A stretch of 64,000 nucleotides of DNA from Palleronia pontilimi. GTDB lineage: Bacteria > Pseudomonadota > Alphaproteobacteria > Rhodobacterales > Rhodobacteraceae. Each line of letters opens with the position of its first letter. The stretch's first letter is position 1. The translations under genes were made by a program, and so were the position numbers. Of the stretch, positions 32,437-41,441 are shown piece by piece. The DNA lies in assembly GCF_016412875.1 (NCBI RefSeq), contig NZ_JAEKPD010000010.1, positions 62,001-126,000 on the forward strand, written 5' to 3'. Below the pieces are notes generated by a model that was not told the origin of the DNA, searched no databases, and saw only the letters and a list, made by a program, of their open reading frames with translations.

Positions 32437-33081
32437 TCAGAACGGGTGATCTTGTCCGTCGAAGGTCTTGAAATGCCCGGTATTGTCGATCGAAAGCGCG
32501 TCGAACCGGTCGATCAGCCCCTTGGCCGAGCGTTGGGGCGTGATCGCCGCCGACGTGCCGCCCATTTCTGTCTGCACCCAGCCGGGATGGTAGATCCCGA
32601 CCGCCACGCCCGCGGGTTTCAAATCCACCGCGAGGTTGCGGCCCAGGTTGATCGCGGCGGCCTTCGACGCGCAGTAGATCAGGCCACCGCCCGACGCGAT
32701 CTCGGAGCTGCCGAGCTGGCTCGAGATGATGGCGATCTTGCCGCCCGCCGCCTTCAGATTGGGCAGCAGGGCCTGAATGCACAGGAATACGCCGGTGACG
32801 TTGGTGGCGAATTCCTGCGCCCACATCTCGGACGGATAGCCGGTCTCGAGCGACTCGTCCTTGTCGGCATAGATGCCCGCGTTGCAGACCAGCAGGTCGA
32901 GCGGCGCGTCGCCCAACGTATCGGCCATCGCGCGCACGGAACTGGAATCTGCCACGTCGAGCGTCAGGTAGCCGTCGCCACCCGCCCGCGATGTGCGCGT
33001 CACGGTGTCGCCGCGCGCGCCGAGCGCATCGGCCATGGCCGCGCCGATCCCGCGGTTGGCGCCTGTGATGAGGGCGTGCAT
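32437..33081 (-). CDS. Short-chain dehydrogenase/reductase (CsgA-like)
   Basis: A 214-residue SDR. The cofactor motif is 'ITGANRGIG' at the N-terminus, 'LLVCNAGIYA' the second conserved strand, and the catalytic Ser-Tyr-Lys set is 'IISSQLGS' and 'YCASKAAAINLGRNL'. It resembles the C-factor (CsgA)-like SDR group with short length. The substrate is unknown. AGGAGC precedes the ATG. It lies 11 nt downstream of the DUF1178 gene and is likely co-transcribed with it. Confidence 0.9.
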   Translation of the reverse strand: MHALITGANRGIGAAMADALGARGDTVTRTSRAGGDGYLTLDVADSSSVRAMADTLGDAPLDLLVCNAGIYADKDESLETGYPSEMWAQEFATNVTGVFLCIQALLPNLKAAGGKIAIISSQLGSSEIASGGGLIYCASKAAAINLGRNLAVDLKPAGVAVGIYHPGWVQTEMGGTSAAITPQRSAKGLIDRFDALSIDNTGHFKTFDGQDHPF

Positions 33082-33092
33082 GGGGCGGGCTC

Positions 33093-33497
33093 CTAGTTGG
33101 TCCGGGATTTCGGGATGAAGGGCAGAGGCGCGACGGGCACGCCGTCTTCGACCAGTCGGCGCACATCGGGCAGCGGCGCTTCGCCATAGATCGGGCGGTG
33201 CGCTTCCGATCCGTCATGCATGGCGCGGGCGCGCTTGGCGAAATCGGCGCCGACGTAATCGGCGGTTTTTTCGATATGGGCCTTCAGCCGGGCCAGCGGA
33301 TGCTCGGGGGCCGTGTCGGCGGGCAGGGTGTCGGCGGACGTCACGCGCGGCGCCATCATCGCTTTTTCGACCGTGTGCGATCCGCATTCAGGGCAGCTCA
33401 GCTGACGCGCGCCACGCAGGGTGTCGAAGGCCGCACCCGAGGCGAACCACGAGTCGAACGCGTGGTGGCGGTCACATTTCAAAGTGTAGCGGATCAT
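33093..33497 (-). CDS. DUF1178 family zinc-ribbon-like protein
   Basis: A 134-residue protein starting 'MIRYTLKCDRHHAFDSWFASG', with 'CPECGSHTVEKAMMAPRV' later (in part CPECGSHTV). These define DUF1178, whose cysteines (C8 and the CPEC pair) probably bind zinc. The function is unknown. The start at 33497 was preferred over 33506 because AAGGGG lies 9 nt before it, while it abuts the other. It sits between a Nudix gene and an SDR on the minus strand. Confidence 0.88.
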   Translation of the reverse strand: MIRYTLKCDRHHAFDSWFASGAAFDTLRGARQLSCPECGSHTVEKAMMAPRVTSADTLPADTAPEHPLARLKAHIEKTADYVGADFAKRARAMHDGSEAHRPIYGEAPLPDVRRLVEDGVPVAPLPFIPKSRTN

Positions 33498-33566
33498 GGC
33501 CCACATCCCCTTCGTCGTTATCCACCAGATAAGTCCCGGACCGAGGGATGCAATCGATGCGCGACG

Positions 33567-34040
33567 TCAGACCTTCACGGATTTGGGGTCGAAATGCAGC
33601 AGCATCCGGGCCAGTTCGGGCTCGTGCACCAGGCGTGCGGCCTTGCGCGGCGACACCCACCGGCGCGAGCGCTCGGAGGCTTCGGGCCATGTCTTGTGGA
33701 CCTTCTTCACCCTCAGCGGGAACACCGCCACCACGCAGGGGAGGTCGTCGCCCTCGAGCTCCTTGGTGTAGGTGAAGATGCCCAGCGGGTAATCGCTGAC
33801 CCGTCCGGTGACGCCCGCTTCCTCGAAGGCTTCGGTGGCGGCGGCTTCGGCGGGCGTGGCGCCATCGACGGGCCAGCCCTTCGGAACCACCCATCGTTTC
33901 GTGCGTCTTGTCGTCACGAGCAGGATTTGCAGCTTGCCGTCGCGCACGCGCCAACAGAGCGCACCGAATTGGGTTCGCACGTCGCGCTTGCCGCCGGACA
34001 GCAGTTTCATGGGGCGCGCCACGGGCTCACTCAGATCCAT
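33567..34040 (-). CDS. Nudix hydrolase
   Basis: A 157-residue Nudix protein. The Nudix box is present as 'GWPVDGATPAEAAATEAFEEAGV', given here by its key residues: Gly of GWPV, and EAFEEAGV with the metal-binding glutamates. 'RRTKRWVVPKGW' before it is typical of the diphosphoinositol polyphosphate / Ap4A-like subgroup. GGAGG lies 7 nt before the ATG at 34040. It is first in a minus-strand unit with DUF1178 and an SDR. Substrate unknown. Confidence 0.9.
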   Translation of the reverse strand: MDLSEPVARPMKLLSGGKRDVRTQFGALCWRVRDGKLQILLVTTRRTKRWVVPKGWPVDGATPAEAAATEAFEEAGVTGRVSDYPLGIFTYTKELEGDDLPCVVAVFPLRVKKVHKTWPEASERSRRWVSPRKAARLVHEPELARMLLHFDPKSVKV

Positions 34041-34177
34041 ATCAGGGCCTCCGGAAGGGCGGTATTCCCGCCACGTTGTTGTTATATGTCAGCAATCTAC
34101 GATACGAAGCGGCGAAATGCAAAGTTTCGCACATTGGCGTGCAAATACCGCAAGTGTGTCGGAAAGGATGGCGAAAG

Positions 34178-34696
34178 ATGGTTAAGCGCTGGTTAATCCT
34201 GGGACTTCTGGCGGCGGTCCCGGCGAACGCGGCCACGCTGGACGCCGATTGGCGCTTCGCATCGCTCGACGGCGGCACGATTGATCTGCGCGCCCATGAC
34301 GGTCCGATCCTGCTGGTCAACACCGCGTCGCTTTGCGCCTACACGCCGCAATACGACGCGCTCGAGGACCTGCATGCGGCATATGGTCCCCGTGGCCTGC
34401 TGGTCGTCGCGGTGCCGTCCAACGACTTCCGGCAGGAATTGCAGGACGAGGACGCCGTCGCCGAATTCTGCGAGGTGAATTTCGACCTGACGCTGCTGAT
34501 AACCGCGATCACGTCGGTCCGCGGGGAGGCCGCCCATCCGGTCTTCGCGGATCTGAAGGATGAATATGGCGTCGCACCGCGTTGGAATTTCAACAAGTTC
34601 CTGATCGACGACGGCAAGCTTGCGGGTAACTGGGGCGCGCCCGTACGGCCCGGATCGCGCGAGATCACCCGCGCGATCGAGGCCGCGCTGAAGTGA
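34178..34696 (+). CDS. Exported glutathione peroxidase-like thiol peroxidase
   Basis: A 172-residue peroxidase with an N-terminal export signal (MVKRWLILGLLAAVPANA). The peroxidatic Cys is C53 in 'NTASLCAYTPQYDALE', and 'PRWNFNKFLID' holds the conserved Trp and Asn. The catalytic Gln of the usual 'NQF' motif is replaced by Asp (D83 in 'VPSNDFRQE'), as in many periplasmic family members. It should reduce peroxides or disulfides in the periplasm with a thioredoxin-like donor. Its TGA overlaps the GTG of the deacetylase-like gene (GTGA), coupling the two. Confidence 0.9.
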   Translation: MVKRWLILGLLAAVPANAATLDADWRFASLDGGTIDLRAHDGPILLVNTASLCAYTPQYDALEDLHAAYGPRGLLVVAVPSNDFRQELQDEDAVAEFCEVNFDLTLLITAITSVRGEAAHPVFADLKDEYGVAPRWNFNKFLIDDGKLAGNWGAPVRPGSREITRAIEAALK

Positions 34697-35817
34697 CGGC
34701 GCCCCCGCGTTTCATCGGCTCGGAGATCTACCGCGGGTCCAGCTACGGGCCGCTGCACCCGTTGCGGGTGCCGCGCGTTTCGACCGTCATGGACCTGTCG
34801 CGCGCGCTGGGTTGGCTGCCGCGCGCGCAGTACCTGACCTCGCCGCGGGCCAAGCCCGCGTCCCTGGCCGCGTGGCACGATCCGACCTACCTGGCGGTGC
34901 TGCAACGGGCCGAGCGCGAGGGCCGGGTGACCGATGCCGAGCGCGCGCGCCACGGCCTGGGCACCGCGTCGAACCCCATTTATCCCGAGGTGTATCGCCG
35001 CCCCGCCACGGCGGCGGGGGGCTCGATCATGGCGGCGGGTCTGCTGAAGGATGGCGGCGTGATCTACAACCCCGGCGGCGGCACCCATCACGGCCTGCCG
35101 GACCGGGCAAACGGGTTTTGCTATCTCAACGATCCGTGCCTGGCGATCCTGGCATTCCGACGGCTGGGTCTGCGCCGGATCGCCTATGTGGATATCGACG
35201 CGCATCATTGCGACGGGGTCGCGCATGGTTTCGCGGACGATCCCGACGTGCTGATCCTGTCCACGCACGAGGAACGGCGCTGGCCCTTCACCGGCGCGAT
35301 CGACGAGCGGGGGGCGGGCAACATGTGGAACCTGCCGCTGCCGCGTGCGGCCCATGACGGCGACATGGCGGCGGTGCGCGACGGGCTGATCCTGCCCGTG
35401 GTGCAACGGTTCCGGCCCGAGGCGCTGATCCTGCAATGCGGTGCGGACGCGGTCAGCGAGGATCCCCTGTCGCGCCTGGCTATGTCGAACAACGCGCATT
35501 GGTCGGTGGTCGCGGCCCTGTGCGCGCTGACGCCGCGCTTGCTGGTGCTGGGCGGCGGGGGCTACAACCCGTGGTCGGTCGGGCGGCTCTGGACTGGCGT
35601 GTGGGCGACCTTGCGCGGCATCGACATTCCCGCGCGCTTGCCGGTCGCCGCGCAATCGGTTCTGCGGGCGCTGGAATTCAACGGCAACCGGCTTGGGCGC
35701 AACCCGCCCGAGCACTGGTTCACGACCCTGCGGGACCCGCCGCGCGACGGGCCCGTGTCGGACGCCGTGCGCGACAGGCTTGGCGTTCTGTCGGACCGGA
35801 TGCGGGTCTGGGCCTGA
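34693..35817 (+). CDS. Histone-deacetylase superfamily amidohydrolase (AcuC-like)
   Basis: A 374-residue zinc-dependent deacetylase. 'GGGTHHGLPDRANGFCYLND' contains the catalytic tandem His pair and the Gly-Phe-Cys loop. 'VDIDAHHCDGV' supplies zinc ligands Asp and His, a later Asp lies in 'CGADAVSEDPL', and 'LGGGGYNPWSV' carries the transition-state region. Bacterial members act on acetyl-lysine (AcuC) or acetylpolyamines; which applies here is not evident. GTG at 34693 overlaps the peroxidase stop. The AcuC partners acuA and acuB are absent. Confidence 0.92.
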   Translation: MTAPPRFIGSEIYRGSSYGPLHPLRVPRVSTVMDLSRALGWLPRAQYLTSPRAKPASLAAWHDPTYLAVLQRAEREGRVTDAERARHGLGTASNPIYPEVYRRPATAAGGSIMAAGLLKDGGVIYNPGGGTHHGLPDRANGFCYLNDPCLAILAFRRLGLRRIAYVDIDAHHCDGVAHGFADDPDVLILSTHEERRWPFTGAIDERGAGNMWNLPLPRAAHDGDMAAVRDGLILPVVQRFRPEALILQCGADAVSEDPLSRLAMSNNAHWSVVAALCALTPRLLVLGGGGYNPWSVGRLWTGVWATLRGIDIPARLPVAAQSVLRALEFNGNRLGRNPPEHWFTTLRDPPRDGPVSDAVRDRLGVLSDRMRVWA

Positions 35818-35833
35818 CGGGCGCCGCGCGCGC

Positions 35834-36508
35834 CTAGTTCTGCGGCATCAGGAAGATTTCGCGGATGGCGGCGCGGTCGGGGGCCGTGATGGCGTGCAGG
35901 ACCGCGTCGGCCACGTCTTCGGGCTTCAGCTTGTCGGGCTTACCCTCGTCGAAGAAGGGCGTGTCGACCATGCCCGGCGCGATGACCGAGCAGCGCCCGC
36001 CCCATTCGCGCATCTCGTCGGCCATGTTGCCCGCGTAGCCGTGCACGAACCACTTGGTCGCGCCATAGATCGACCCCGAGATGTGTATCCGCCCCGCGGC
36101 CGAGCCGGTCAGCACGAGCGTGCCCTTGGTTTTCTTCAGCTCTGGGATCGCGGCGCGGGCGGTCAGCAGCACGCCCATGATGTTCACGTCGATCATGCCG
36201 CGCATGTCGTCCAGGTCGCCTTCGACCGTGCCGGCCTTGTCCATGCCGCGCCCGGCATTGGCGAAGGCCGCGTCGAGCCCGCCGAAACGGTCGGCTGTCT
36301 GCGCCACGGCCTCTTGCAGGCGGGCGGGGTCGGTGACGTCGCCCTGCAACGCCAGCGCCGCTTCGCCGATCTCGGAGGCGAGCGTGTCCAGCTTTTCCTG
36401 GCTGCGCGCGAACAGCGCAACGTTCCAGCCCGCGTCCGCGGCGGCGCGCGCGGTCGCCGCCCCGATACCCGAGCTTGCGCCGGTGATGAAAAGTGTCTTC
36501 TTGGCCAT
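35834..36508 (-). CDS. Short-chain dehydrogenase/reductase
   Basis: A 224-residue classical SDR. '[14 protein letters not shown]' is the cofactor motif, '[11 protein letters not shown]' the NAG motif, and '[23 protein letters not shown]' (in part LTGSAAG, YGATKW) the catalytic Ser, Tyr and Lys. The YdfG/serine-dehydrogenase-like group is closest by appearance. The substrate is unknown. The gene is alone on the minus strand and converges with the deacetylase gene, leaving 16 nt between stops. Confidence 0.9.
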   Translation of the reverse strand: MAKKTLFITGASSGIGAATARAAADAGWNVALFARSQEKLDTLASEIGEAALALQGDVTDPARLQEAVAQTADRFGGLDAAFANAGRGMDKAGTVEGDLDDMRGMIDVNIMGVLLTARAAIPELKKTKGTLVLTGSAAGRIHISGSIYGATKWFVHGYAGNMADEMREWGGRCSVIAPGMVDTPFFDEGKPDKLKPEDVADAVLHAITAPDRAAIREIFLMPQN

Positions 36509-36663
36509 GTCGATGGGTTCCCTTGGCTATTTGGTGGCCAACGTGTCAGGGCGGCATCGGTTCACCGTCACCATCTAGGGGGTCGTCTTTCGGCCTACCC
36601 AAGCCCTGCCGCGGTGCCTATAGTGCTGGGGGAAGACACACGACCAAGGCCGAGGGAACGCAT

Positions 36664-37131
36664 ATGCGCTGTCCGTTTTGCGGAAATATCGACACCCAGG
36701 TGAAGGATTCGCGCCCCGCGGAGGATCACGTGGCGATCCGCAGGCGGCGGTTCTGCCCGGCCTGCGGCGGTCGGTTCACCACCTACGAGCGGGTGCAGCT
36801 GCGCGACCTGGTCGTCGTGAAGTCGAACGGTCGGCGCGAGGATTTCGACCGCGACAAGCTGGAACGCTCGGTCCGGATCTCGATGCAGAAGCGCCCGGTC
36901 GAGCCCGAGCGCGTGGACCAGATGATCTCGGGCATCGTGCGGCGGCTGGAATCCATGGGCGAGACCGACATCCAGTCCAGGGATATCGGCGAGATCGTGA
37001 TGGAAAGCCTGGCCCGCATCGACACCGTGGCCTATGTGCGTTTCGCCAGCGTTTACAAGAACTTCCAGGCCGCGGATGATTTCGAGAAGTTCATGGCCGA
37101 GCTGCGGCCCCCCGCACCCAAGGACGATTGA
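36664..37131 (+). CDS. nrdR: Ribonucleotide reductase regulator NrdR
   Basis: NrdR represses ribonucleotide reductase genes in response to ATP/dATP. The 155-residue protein has an N-terminal zinc ribbon (MRCPFCG and [14 protein letters not shown]) and an ATP-cone domain (about 48-140, '[18 protein letters not shown]', in part REDFDRDKL). Length is normal. GAGGGA lies before the ATG. The stop overlaps the ribD start (TTGA), the order nrdR-ribD being common in proteobacteria. Confidence 0.96.
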   Translation: MRCPFCGNIDTQVKDSRPAEDHVAIRRRRFCPACGGRFTTYERVQLRDLVVVKSNGRREDFDRDKLERSVRISMQKRPVEPERVDQMISGIVRRLESMGETDIQSRDIGEIVMESLARIDTVAYVRFASVYKNFQAADDFEKFMAELRPPAPKDD

Positions 37132-38213
37132 GCGACACCGAGTGGATGCGCGCGGCACTGTCGCTGGGGCGGCGCGGGCTGGGGCGCGTTTGGCCTAACC
37201 CCGCGGTGGGATGCGTGATCGTGAAGGCGGGCCGCGTCATGGGGCGCGGTTGGACGCAGCCGGGCGGACGACCCCATGCCGAAGCGGTGGCGCTGGCCCA
37301 GGCGGGCGACGCGGCGCGCGGGTCCACCGCCTACGTGACGCTCGAGCCGTGTGCGCATCACGGCAAGACGCCACCCTGCGCCCGGGCGCTGATCTCGGCG
37401 GGGGTGGCGCGCGTCGTCACGGCACTGGACGATCCAGATGCGCGGGTGGCCGGGCGCGGTCACGCGATGCTGCGGGCCGCCGGGATTGACGTGGTCACGG
37501 GCGTCTGCGAGGAGGCCGCGCGCGCCGATCAGATCGGCTTTCTGACACGGGTGACGCAGGGCCGGCCGATGCTGACGCTGAAGCTTGCCATGTCGCTGGA
37601 CGGGCGGATCGCCACGGCGTCGGGCGAGTCGCAGTGGATCACCGGATCGCAGGCGCGGCGCGCGGTCCATGCCGCGCGGCTGAACCACGATGCGGTGCTC
37701 GTGGGCGGCGGAACGGCGCGGGCCGACGATCCGCAATTGACCGTCCGGGACCTCGGCGCGCGGCACCAGCCGGTGCGGATCATCGCGGCGCGGCGTCTGG
37801 ATCTGCCAAAGGCCGGCAAGCTCGCGGCGAGCGCCGGTTCCGATCTGTGGCTGCTCCACGCCGAGGACGCGCCCGAGGGCCGACGCCGCGCCTGGCAGGA
37901 AGCGGGCGCGCGGCTGGTGCAGGTGCCGCTGTCGGGGGGCAGGCTGGATCCGGGCGCGTTGATGCAAGAACTTGGCGCTCGGGGATTGACGCGGGTGTTC
38001 TGCGAGGGCGGCGGCACCTTCGCCGCGTCGCTTCTGCAACTTGGCCTGGTGGATCGGTTGATGCTGTTCACGGCCGGAAAGGCCATCGGCGCCGAGGGGC
38101 AGCCGGGCCTGGGGGCTTTGGGGCTGTCCGCGCTGGCGGATGCGCCGCAATTCGTGTTGCGGGACGTGCGGGCACTGGGCGGCGACACGCTGAGCCTGTG
38201 GGACCGCGCCTAG
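37128..38213 (+). CDS. ribD: Bifunctional riboflavin biosynthesis deaminase/reductase RibD
   Basis: RibD deaminates and then reduces the pyrimidine intermediate of riboflavin synthesis. The 361-residue protein has a cytidine-deaminase-type domain (about 1-145) with zinc ligands in 'PHAEAVAL' and '[12 protein letters not shown]', and a C-terminal reductase domain (about 147-361) with '[17 protein letters not shown]' and '[13 protein letters not shown]'. TTG at 37128 overlaps the nrdR stop and gives the family N-terminus ([17 protein letters not shown]); ATG at 37146 is the alternative. The stop is shared with the convergent kpsC via CTAG (38210-38213). Confidence 0.94.
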   Translation: MSDTEWMRAALSLGRRGLGRVWPNPAVGCVIVKAGRVMGRGWTQPGGRPHAEAVALAQAGDAARGSTAYVTLEPCAHHGKTPPCARALISAGVARVVTALDDPDARVAGRGHAMLRAAGIDVVTGVCEEAARADQIGFLTRVTQGRPMLTLKLAMSLDGRIATASGESQWITGSQARRAVHAARLNHDAVLVGGGTARADDPQLTVRDLGARHQPVRIIAARRLDLPKAGKLAASAGSDLWLLHAEDAPEGRRRAWQEAGARLVQVPLSGGRLDPGALMQELGARGLTRVFCEGGGTFAASLLQLGLVDRLMLFTAGKAIGAEGQPGLGALGLSALADAPQFVLRDVRALGGDTLSLWDRA

Positions 38214-40204
38214 CGCCAGAGCGACGCTCGGCTGGCGAGTAAACCTTGCGCCTTGGCCAGCAATCGGTTGGCGGGGCCGGGTGACGGGATGCGACCCGTG
38301 GCCAAACGCTCGACCACCACTTCGACGGGGCAGGCCTGCCGCGTGACGGGGTCGAAATAGCGCGGATAGTCGATCAGCGTGGCGTGGATCAGGGCGACCA
38401 GGTCAGGATGCGCGGCGCGGCGGGCGGGCACGCGGCCCAAGTCGCGGGTCAGGCCCCAGCCGCTGTAGAAGGGCGTGCCCAGGCAGGTGACGGGCAGGCC
38501 GCGCAGAAGCGCCTCGAACCCCAGCGCGGAAGTCATGGTCCAGACCTCATGCACCCGCTCCAGCACGTCGGCGGCGTTCTGGTGGGTCAGCACCCTGTCG
38601 GCCTGTGACGCGTCGATGGCACCGCCCCGCAGACCCGCTTCGACATCCGGGTGCGGCTTGTACAGGATCACCGCGTCGGGGTTGAGCGCGCGGGTGCGGG
38701 CCAGAAGCGTCGCGTTGTCGGCCACCGCATCCGTGCCCAGCCGGATCGAGGCGTCGTCGGCCACCTGCCCGGGCACCAGGATCCGGTGGCCCTCGGGCAG
38801 ATCGGACGGCGCGCTGCCCGCGAGGTTGTACTTCGTCAGCCTCAGTCGGTTCAGATCCGCGATCAGCCGTTCGGCGCGGCGACGCTGCGGCTGTTTGAGC
38901 GCGACGCTGTCGGCGAGTAACCGCTCCAACCGCGACGGGCGCGAGGGATCGTAATAAAGGCCCTCGGGGTCGACGACCAGAGACAGGGGCGGGGTCAGCT
39001 GGGCCCCCAGCCCGCGCGAGCGCAGGAAGCCGTCTTCGATGCGAAACGCGGGCGGGGTCTGCAGGGTGTCACGGTGCCGGTCGCCCCAGACCATCAGGGC
39101 GCGCCCGGTCTGCTCGGCGCGGGCCGAGGCGCGAGACGGGTCGTCTTCGAAGATCACGGGCGTCACGCTGCCAAAGGCCAGTTGCAGCGATTTGCGTTTC
39201 CACAGCCGCATGCCGCAGGCCACCCAGCCCGCGCGGTCTTCGCGCCAGGCCCGCGCGCTGGCCTCGAGCGTCGCGAGCACGTCTTCCAGCTCGCACAGGG
39301 CGTCGCGGAAGGGGTCGTACCAGGTCGGATACAGGAGCAGCGCGCCCGCCACGAGCTGCGCGCGGGTCAGCGTGCGCTCGCGTCGGGGCACGGGGTTTTC
39401 GTCCTGCGTCAGCCCCCAGCCGCCATAGAACGGCTGGCCGAAGATGCGCGGTCTGTGGCCCGCCAGGATCGCCTCGAACCCCATCTGCGAGCTGACCGAA
39501 TAGACCGCAACGGCGCCTTCCAGAAGCAACCAGGGCGAGACGGGCGCGTCGACGATCTGGGTCTTTCCGTCCAGATCGGCCTCGGAGTAATGGCCCGCGC
39601 GGAGCCGCTGCGCCGTCTCGGGATGGGTCTTGATGACGATCCGCACGCCCGGGTTTTCGATCCGGGCGAAGGCCAGCATTTCATCGAACAGCGCGTCGGA
39701 TGCGCCGCCATGGGTGATCGACGCATCGCCGCGGGTCTGGTCAATGACCAGCACGTAGCCCGGGTCGGGAACGGGCAGGGCAGGATCGACGGCGGCGTAT
39801 TTCGTCAGATGCGCGCGGCGCATCCAGTCGGTGGCGGCGCGCGCGCGATCCAGCAGCGCGGTGTCGTCCAGCGGGTCGGTGGCCAGCAGAGTTTCCAGGT
39901 CCGACGGCTGGGCGCTGTCGAAATGGGCGCCCTTGCGGTCGATGAGCAGGCCCAGTGGCGGCGCGCCGGTGCGGCCGGGATGCAGCGAGCGCAAAAACGC
40001 GTCCTCGATGCGGATCAGCGGCGCGTCGTAGCGGGCCGCCATCGCTTCGCCGCGATGCGCGGTGGGCGAGCGGCCCCAGACGCCGACGGCATCGTCCGCG
40101 CGCGGGATGCCGGTGGTCACGCGGTGGCCCGCCAGCGACAGGATGCGCCGGATGCGCGCGTTCAGGAAGCCGCCGTTATAGACGCGCAGGCGCTGGGGCG
40201 GCAT
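38210..40204 (-). CDS. kpsC: Capsular polysaccharide beta-Kdo transferase KpsC
   Basis: KpsC extends the poly-Kdo linker on phosphatidylglycerol that anchors group 2-type capsules. The 664-residue protein shows two tandem related modules. Module 1 runs from about 1 to 320 ('VWGRSPTAHRGEAMA', 'RIEDAFLRSLHPGRTGAPPL', in part EDAFLRSLHPG). Module 2 runs from about 350 to 650 ('MVWGDRHR', 'RIEDGFLRSRGLGAQL'). Each ends with a repeated 'QPFYGGWGLT'/'TPFYSGWGLT' segment. It lies downstream of the export lipoprotein gene on the minus strand. Capsule genes here interrupt the riboflavin genes. Confidence 0.93.
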   Translation of the reverse strand: MPPQRLRVYNGGFLNARIRRILSLAGHRVTTGIPRADDAVGVWGRSPTAHRGEAMAARYDAPLIRIEDAFLRSLHPGRTGAPPLGLLIDRKGAHFDSAQPSDLETLLATDPLDDTALLDRARAATDWMRRAHLTKYAAVDPALPVPDPGYVLVIDQTRGDASITHGGASDALFDEMLAFARIENPGVRIVIKTHPETAQRLRAGHYSEADLDGKTQIVDAPVSPWLLLEGAVAVYSVSSQMGFEAILAGHRPRIFGQPFYGGWGLTQDENPVPRRERTLTRAQLVAGALLLYPTWYDPFRDALCELEDVLATLEASARAWREDRAGWVACGMRLWKRKSLQLAFGSVTPVIFEDDPSRASARAEQTGRALMVWGDRHRDTLQTPPAFRIEDGFLRSRGLGAQLTPPLSLVVDPEGLYYDPSRPSRLERLLADSVALKQPQRRRAERLIADLNRLRLTKYNLAGSAPSDLPEGHRILVPGQVADDASIRLGTDAVADNATLLARTRALNPDAVILYKPHPDVEAGLRGGAIDASQADRVLTHQNAADVLERVHEVWTMTSALGFEALLRGLPVTCLGTPFYSGWGLTRDLGRVPARRAAHPDLVALIHATLIDYPRYFDPVTRQACPVEVVVERLATGRIPSPGPANRLLAKAQGLLASRASLWR

Positions 40205-40211
40205 CGGGGGA

Positions 40212-41345
40212 TCAGTTGCCCGACAGGCTGGCCAGCGAATTGGCCGATCCGGCGGTGCCGGTGATGGCCGCGAGCGTCTTTTGCCACTGGGCGTAGGGCG
40301 CTTCGGTCACGAACACCGTGTCGCCGTCGCGGATGGCGAAATCGCGCGCCTCGAACATGCCGTTGGGCTCGGTCAGGTCCAGCACGTAGACCATGCGCTG
40401 CGCGCCTTGAAGATCGTCGCGGGCAAGCACCTGCTCGGCAATTTCCTCGGCCTCGTTGCGGAAGACGAAGACACCGGTGGGATCGGCCAGGTTGGTGTTG
40501 AGCCCGCCGACCAGCGCGATAGCCTCGATGGCCGAGATCGTCTGTCGCTCGAACGGGACAAGCTGCTGGGTGCCGGTCGCGCCAAGCGCGGTGAAGCTGC
40601 GTTCGTCCTGTTCGACCAGGATGCGGTCGCCGCCCCGCAGGGCGATGTCGAAGCTGGGCACCTGGTAGAGGTCTTCGAACCACACCGTTTCCTGTTGGCC
40701 GTGGCGAATGACGGTGACCTGGGCCACGTCGGACGGGATGCCGATGCCGCCGGCGCGGGCCAGCATCGCCGAAAGGGTGCGGGTCGGCCGCTCGATCGCG
40801 TAGATGCCCTGTGCGCCGACCCCGCCGACCACCGACACCGTCGCGCCGTCGCCTTGCAGGCGGCGGACCTGGACCTGCGGTTCGGGGGTCTGCGTCTCGA
40901 GCCGGTTGGTGATGATCCGCCGGATCGCTTCGGGGGTGTTGCCCGCCGCGCGGATCCGTCCCGCGTAGGGCACGAAGATGAATCCGTCGCCATCGACCTG
41001 CACTTCTTCCAGCACCGATGACGGCGCGCCCTCGGGCACCAGAAGCCCGTCATCGACGTTTTCAAACACGGTCAGGCCCAGCGTGTCGCCGGCCCGGATC
41101 GTGTCCGATCCCAGCAGCCCCGCGTTCAGGAAGCTCTTGCTGAACCCCAGCGCGGGATAGACGGCGGTGGCGCGGGTGACGCGCGGATTGACGGAGACGA
41201 TGAAGGCATCGCCCTGCTTCTGGACCGAGCCCGCGTAGATTTCGCGCTTGTTCGGGCCGCTGCGCGGCAGGCCGCAGCCAGCGAGCACGGCGAGCATCGC
41301 TAGCGCGGCGACGGACTTCGCCAGGGCCGATTGTTGGATTTTCAC
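40212..41345 (-). CDS. Outer-membrane polysaccharide export lipoprotein (OPX/Wza-like)
   Basis: A 377-residue OPX protein. The signal peptide ends in lipobox LAGC (C24). A Poly_export domain follows (about 85-190, 'IRAGDTLGLTVFENVD', 'VQVDGDGFIFVPYAGRIRAAG' in part), with SLBB repeats (about 190-260 and 285-345). It forms the outer-membrane channel for capsule. The start is GTG at 41345 with GAGGAG upstream. It lies 7 nt before kpsC and 96 nt after kpsS on the same strand. The ABC transporter genes kpsM, kpsT and kpsE are not in the window. Confidence 0.9.
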   Translation of the reverse strand: MKIQQSALAKSVAALAMLAVLAGCGLPRSGPNKREIYAGSVQKQGDAFIVSVNPRVTRATAVYPALGFSKSFLNAGLLGSDTIRAGDTLGLTVFENVDDGLLVPEGAPSSVLEEVQVDGDGFIFVPYAGRIRAAGNTPEAIRRIITNRLETQTPEPQVQVRRLQGDGATVSVVGGVGAQGIYAIERPTRTLSAMLARAGGIGIPSDVAQVTVIRHGQQETVWFEDLYQVPSFDIALRGGDRILVEQDERSFTALGATGTQQLVPFERQTISAIEAIALVGGLNTNLADPTGVFVFRNEAEEIAEQVLARDDLQGAQRMVYVLDLTEPNGMFEARDFAIRDGDTVFVTEAPYAQWQKTLAAITGTAGSANSLASLSGN

Positions 41346-41441
41346 TGCCCGGTCTCCTCGACCTGTTTTATCTGCCTCGGTCTTTTTTCAGACAGGCTAC
41401 CGGGAAAGTCGAAAAAATGAAAGCGTTGCTTGCTTGCACGC

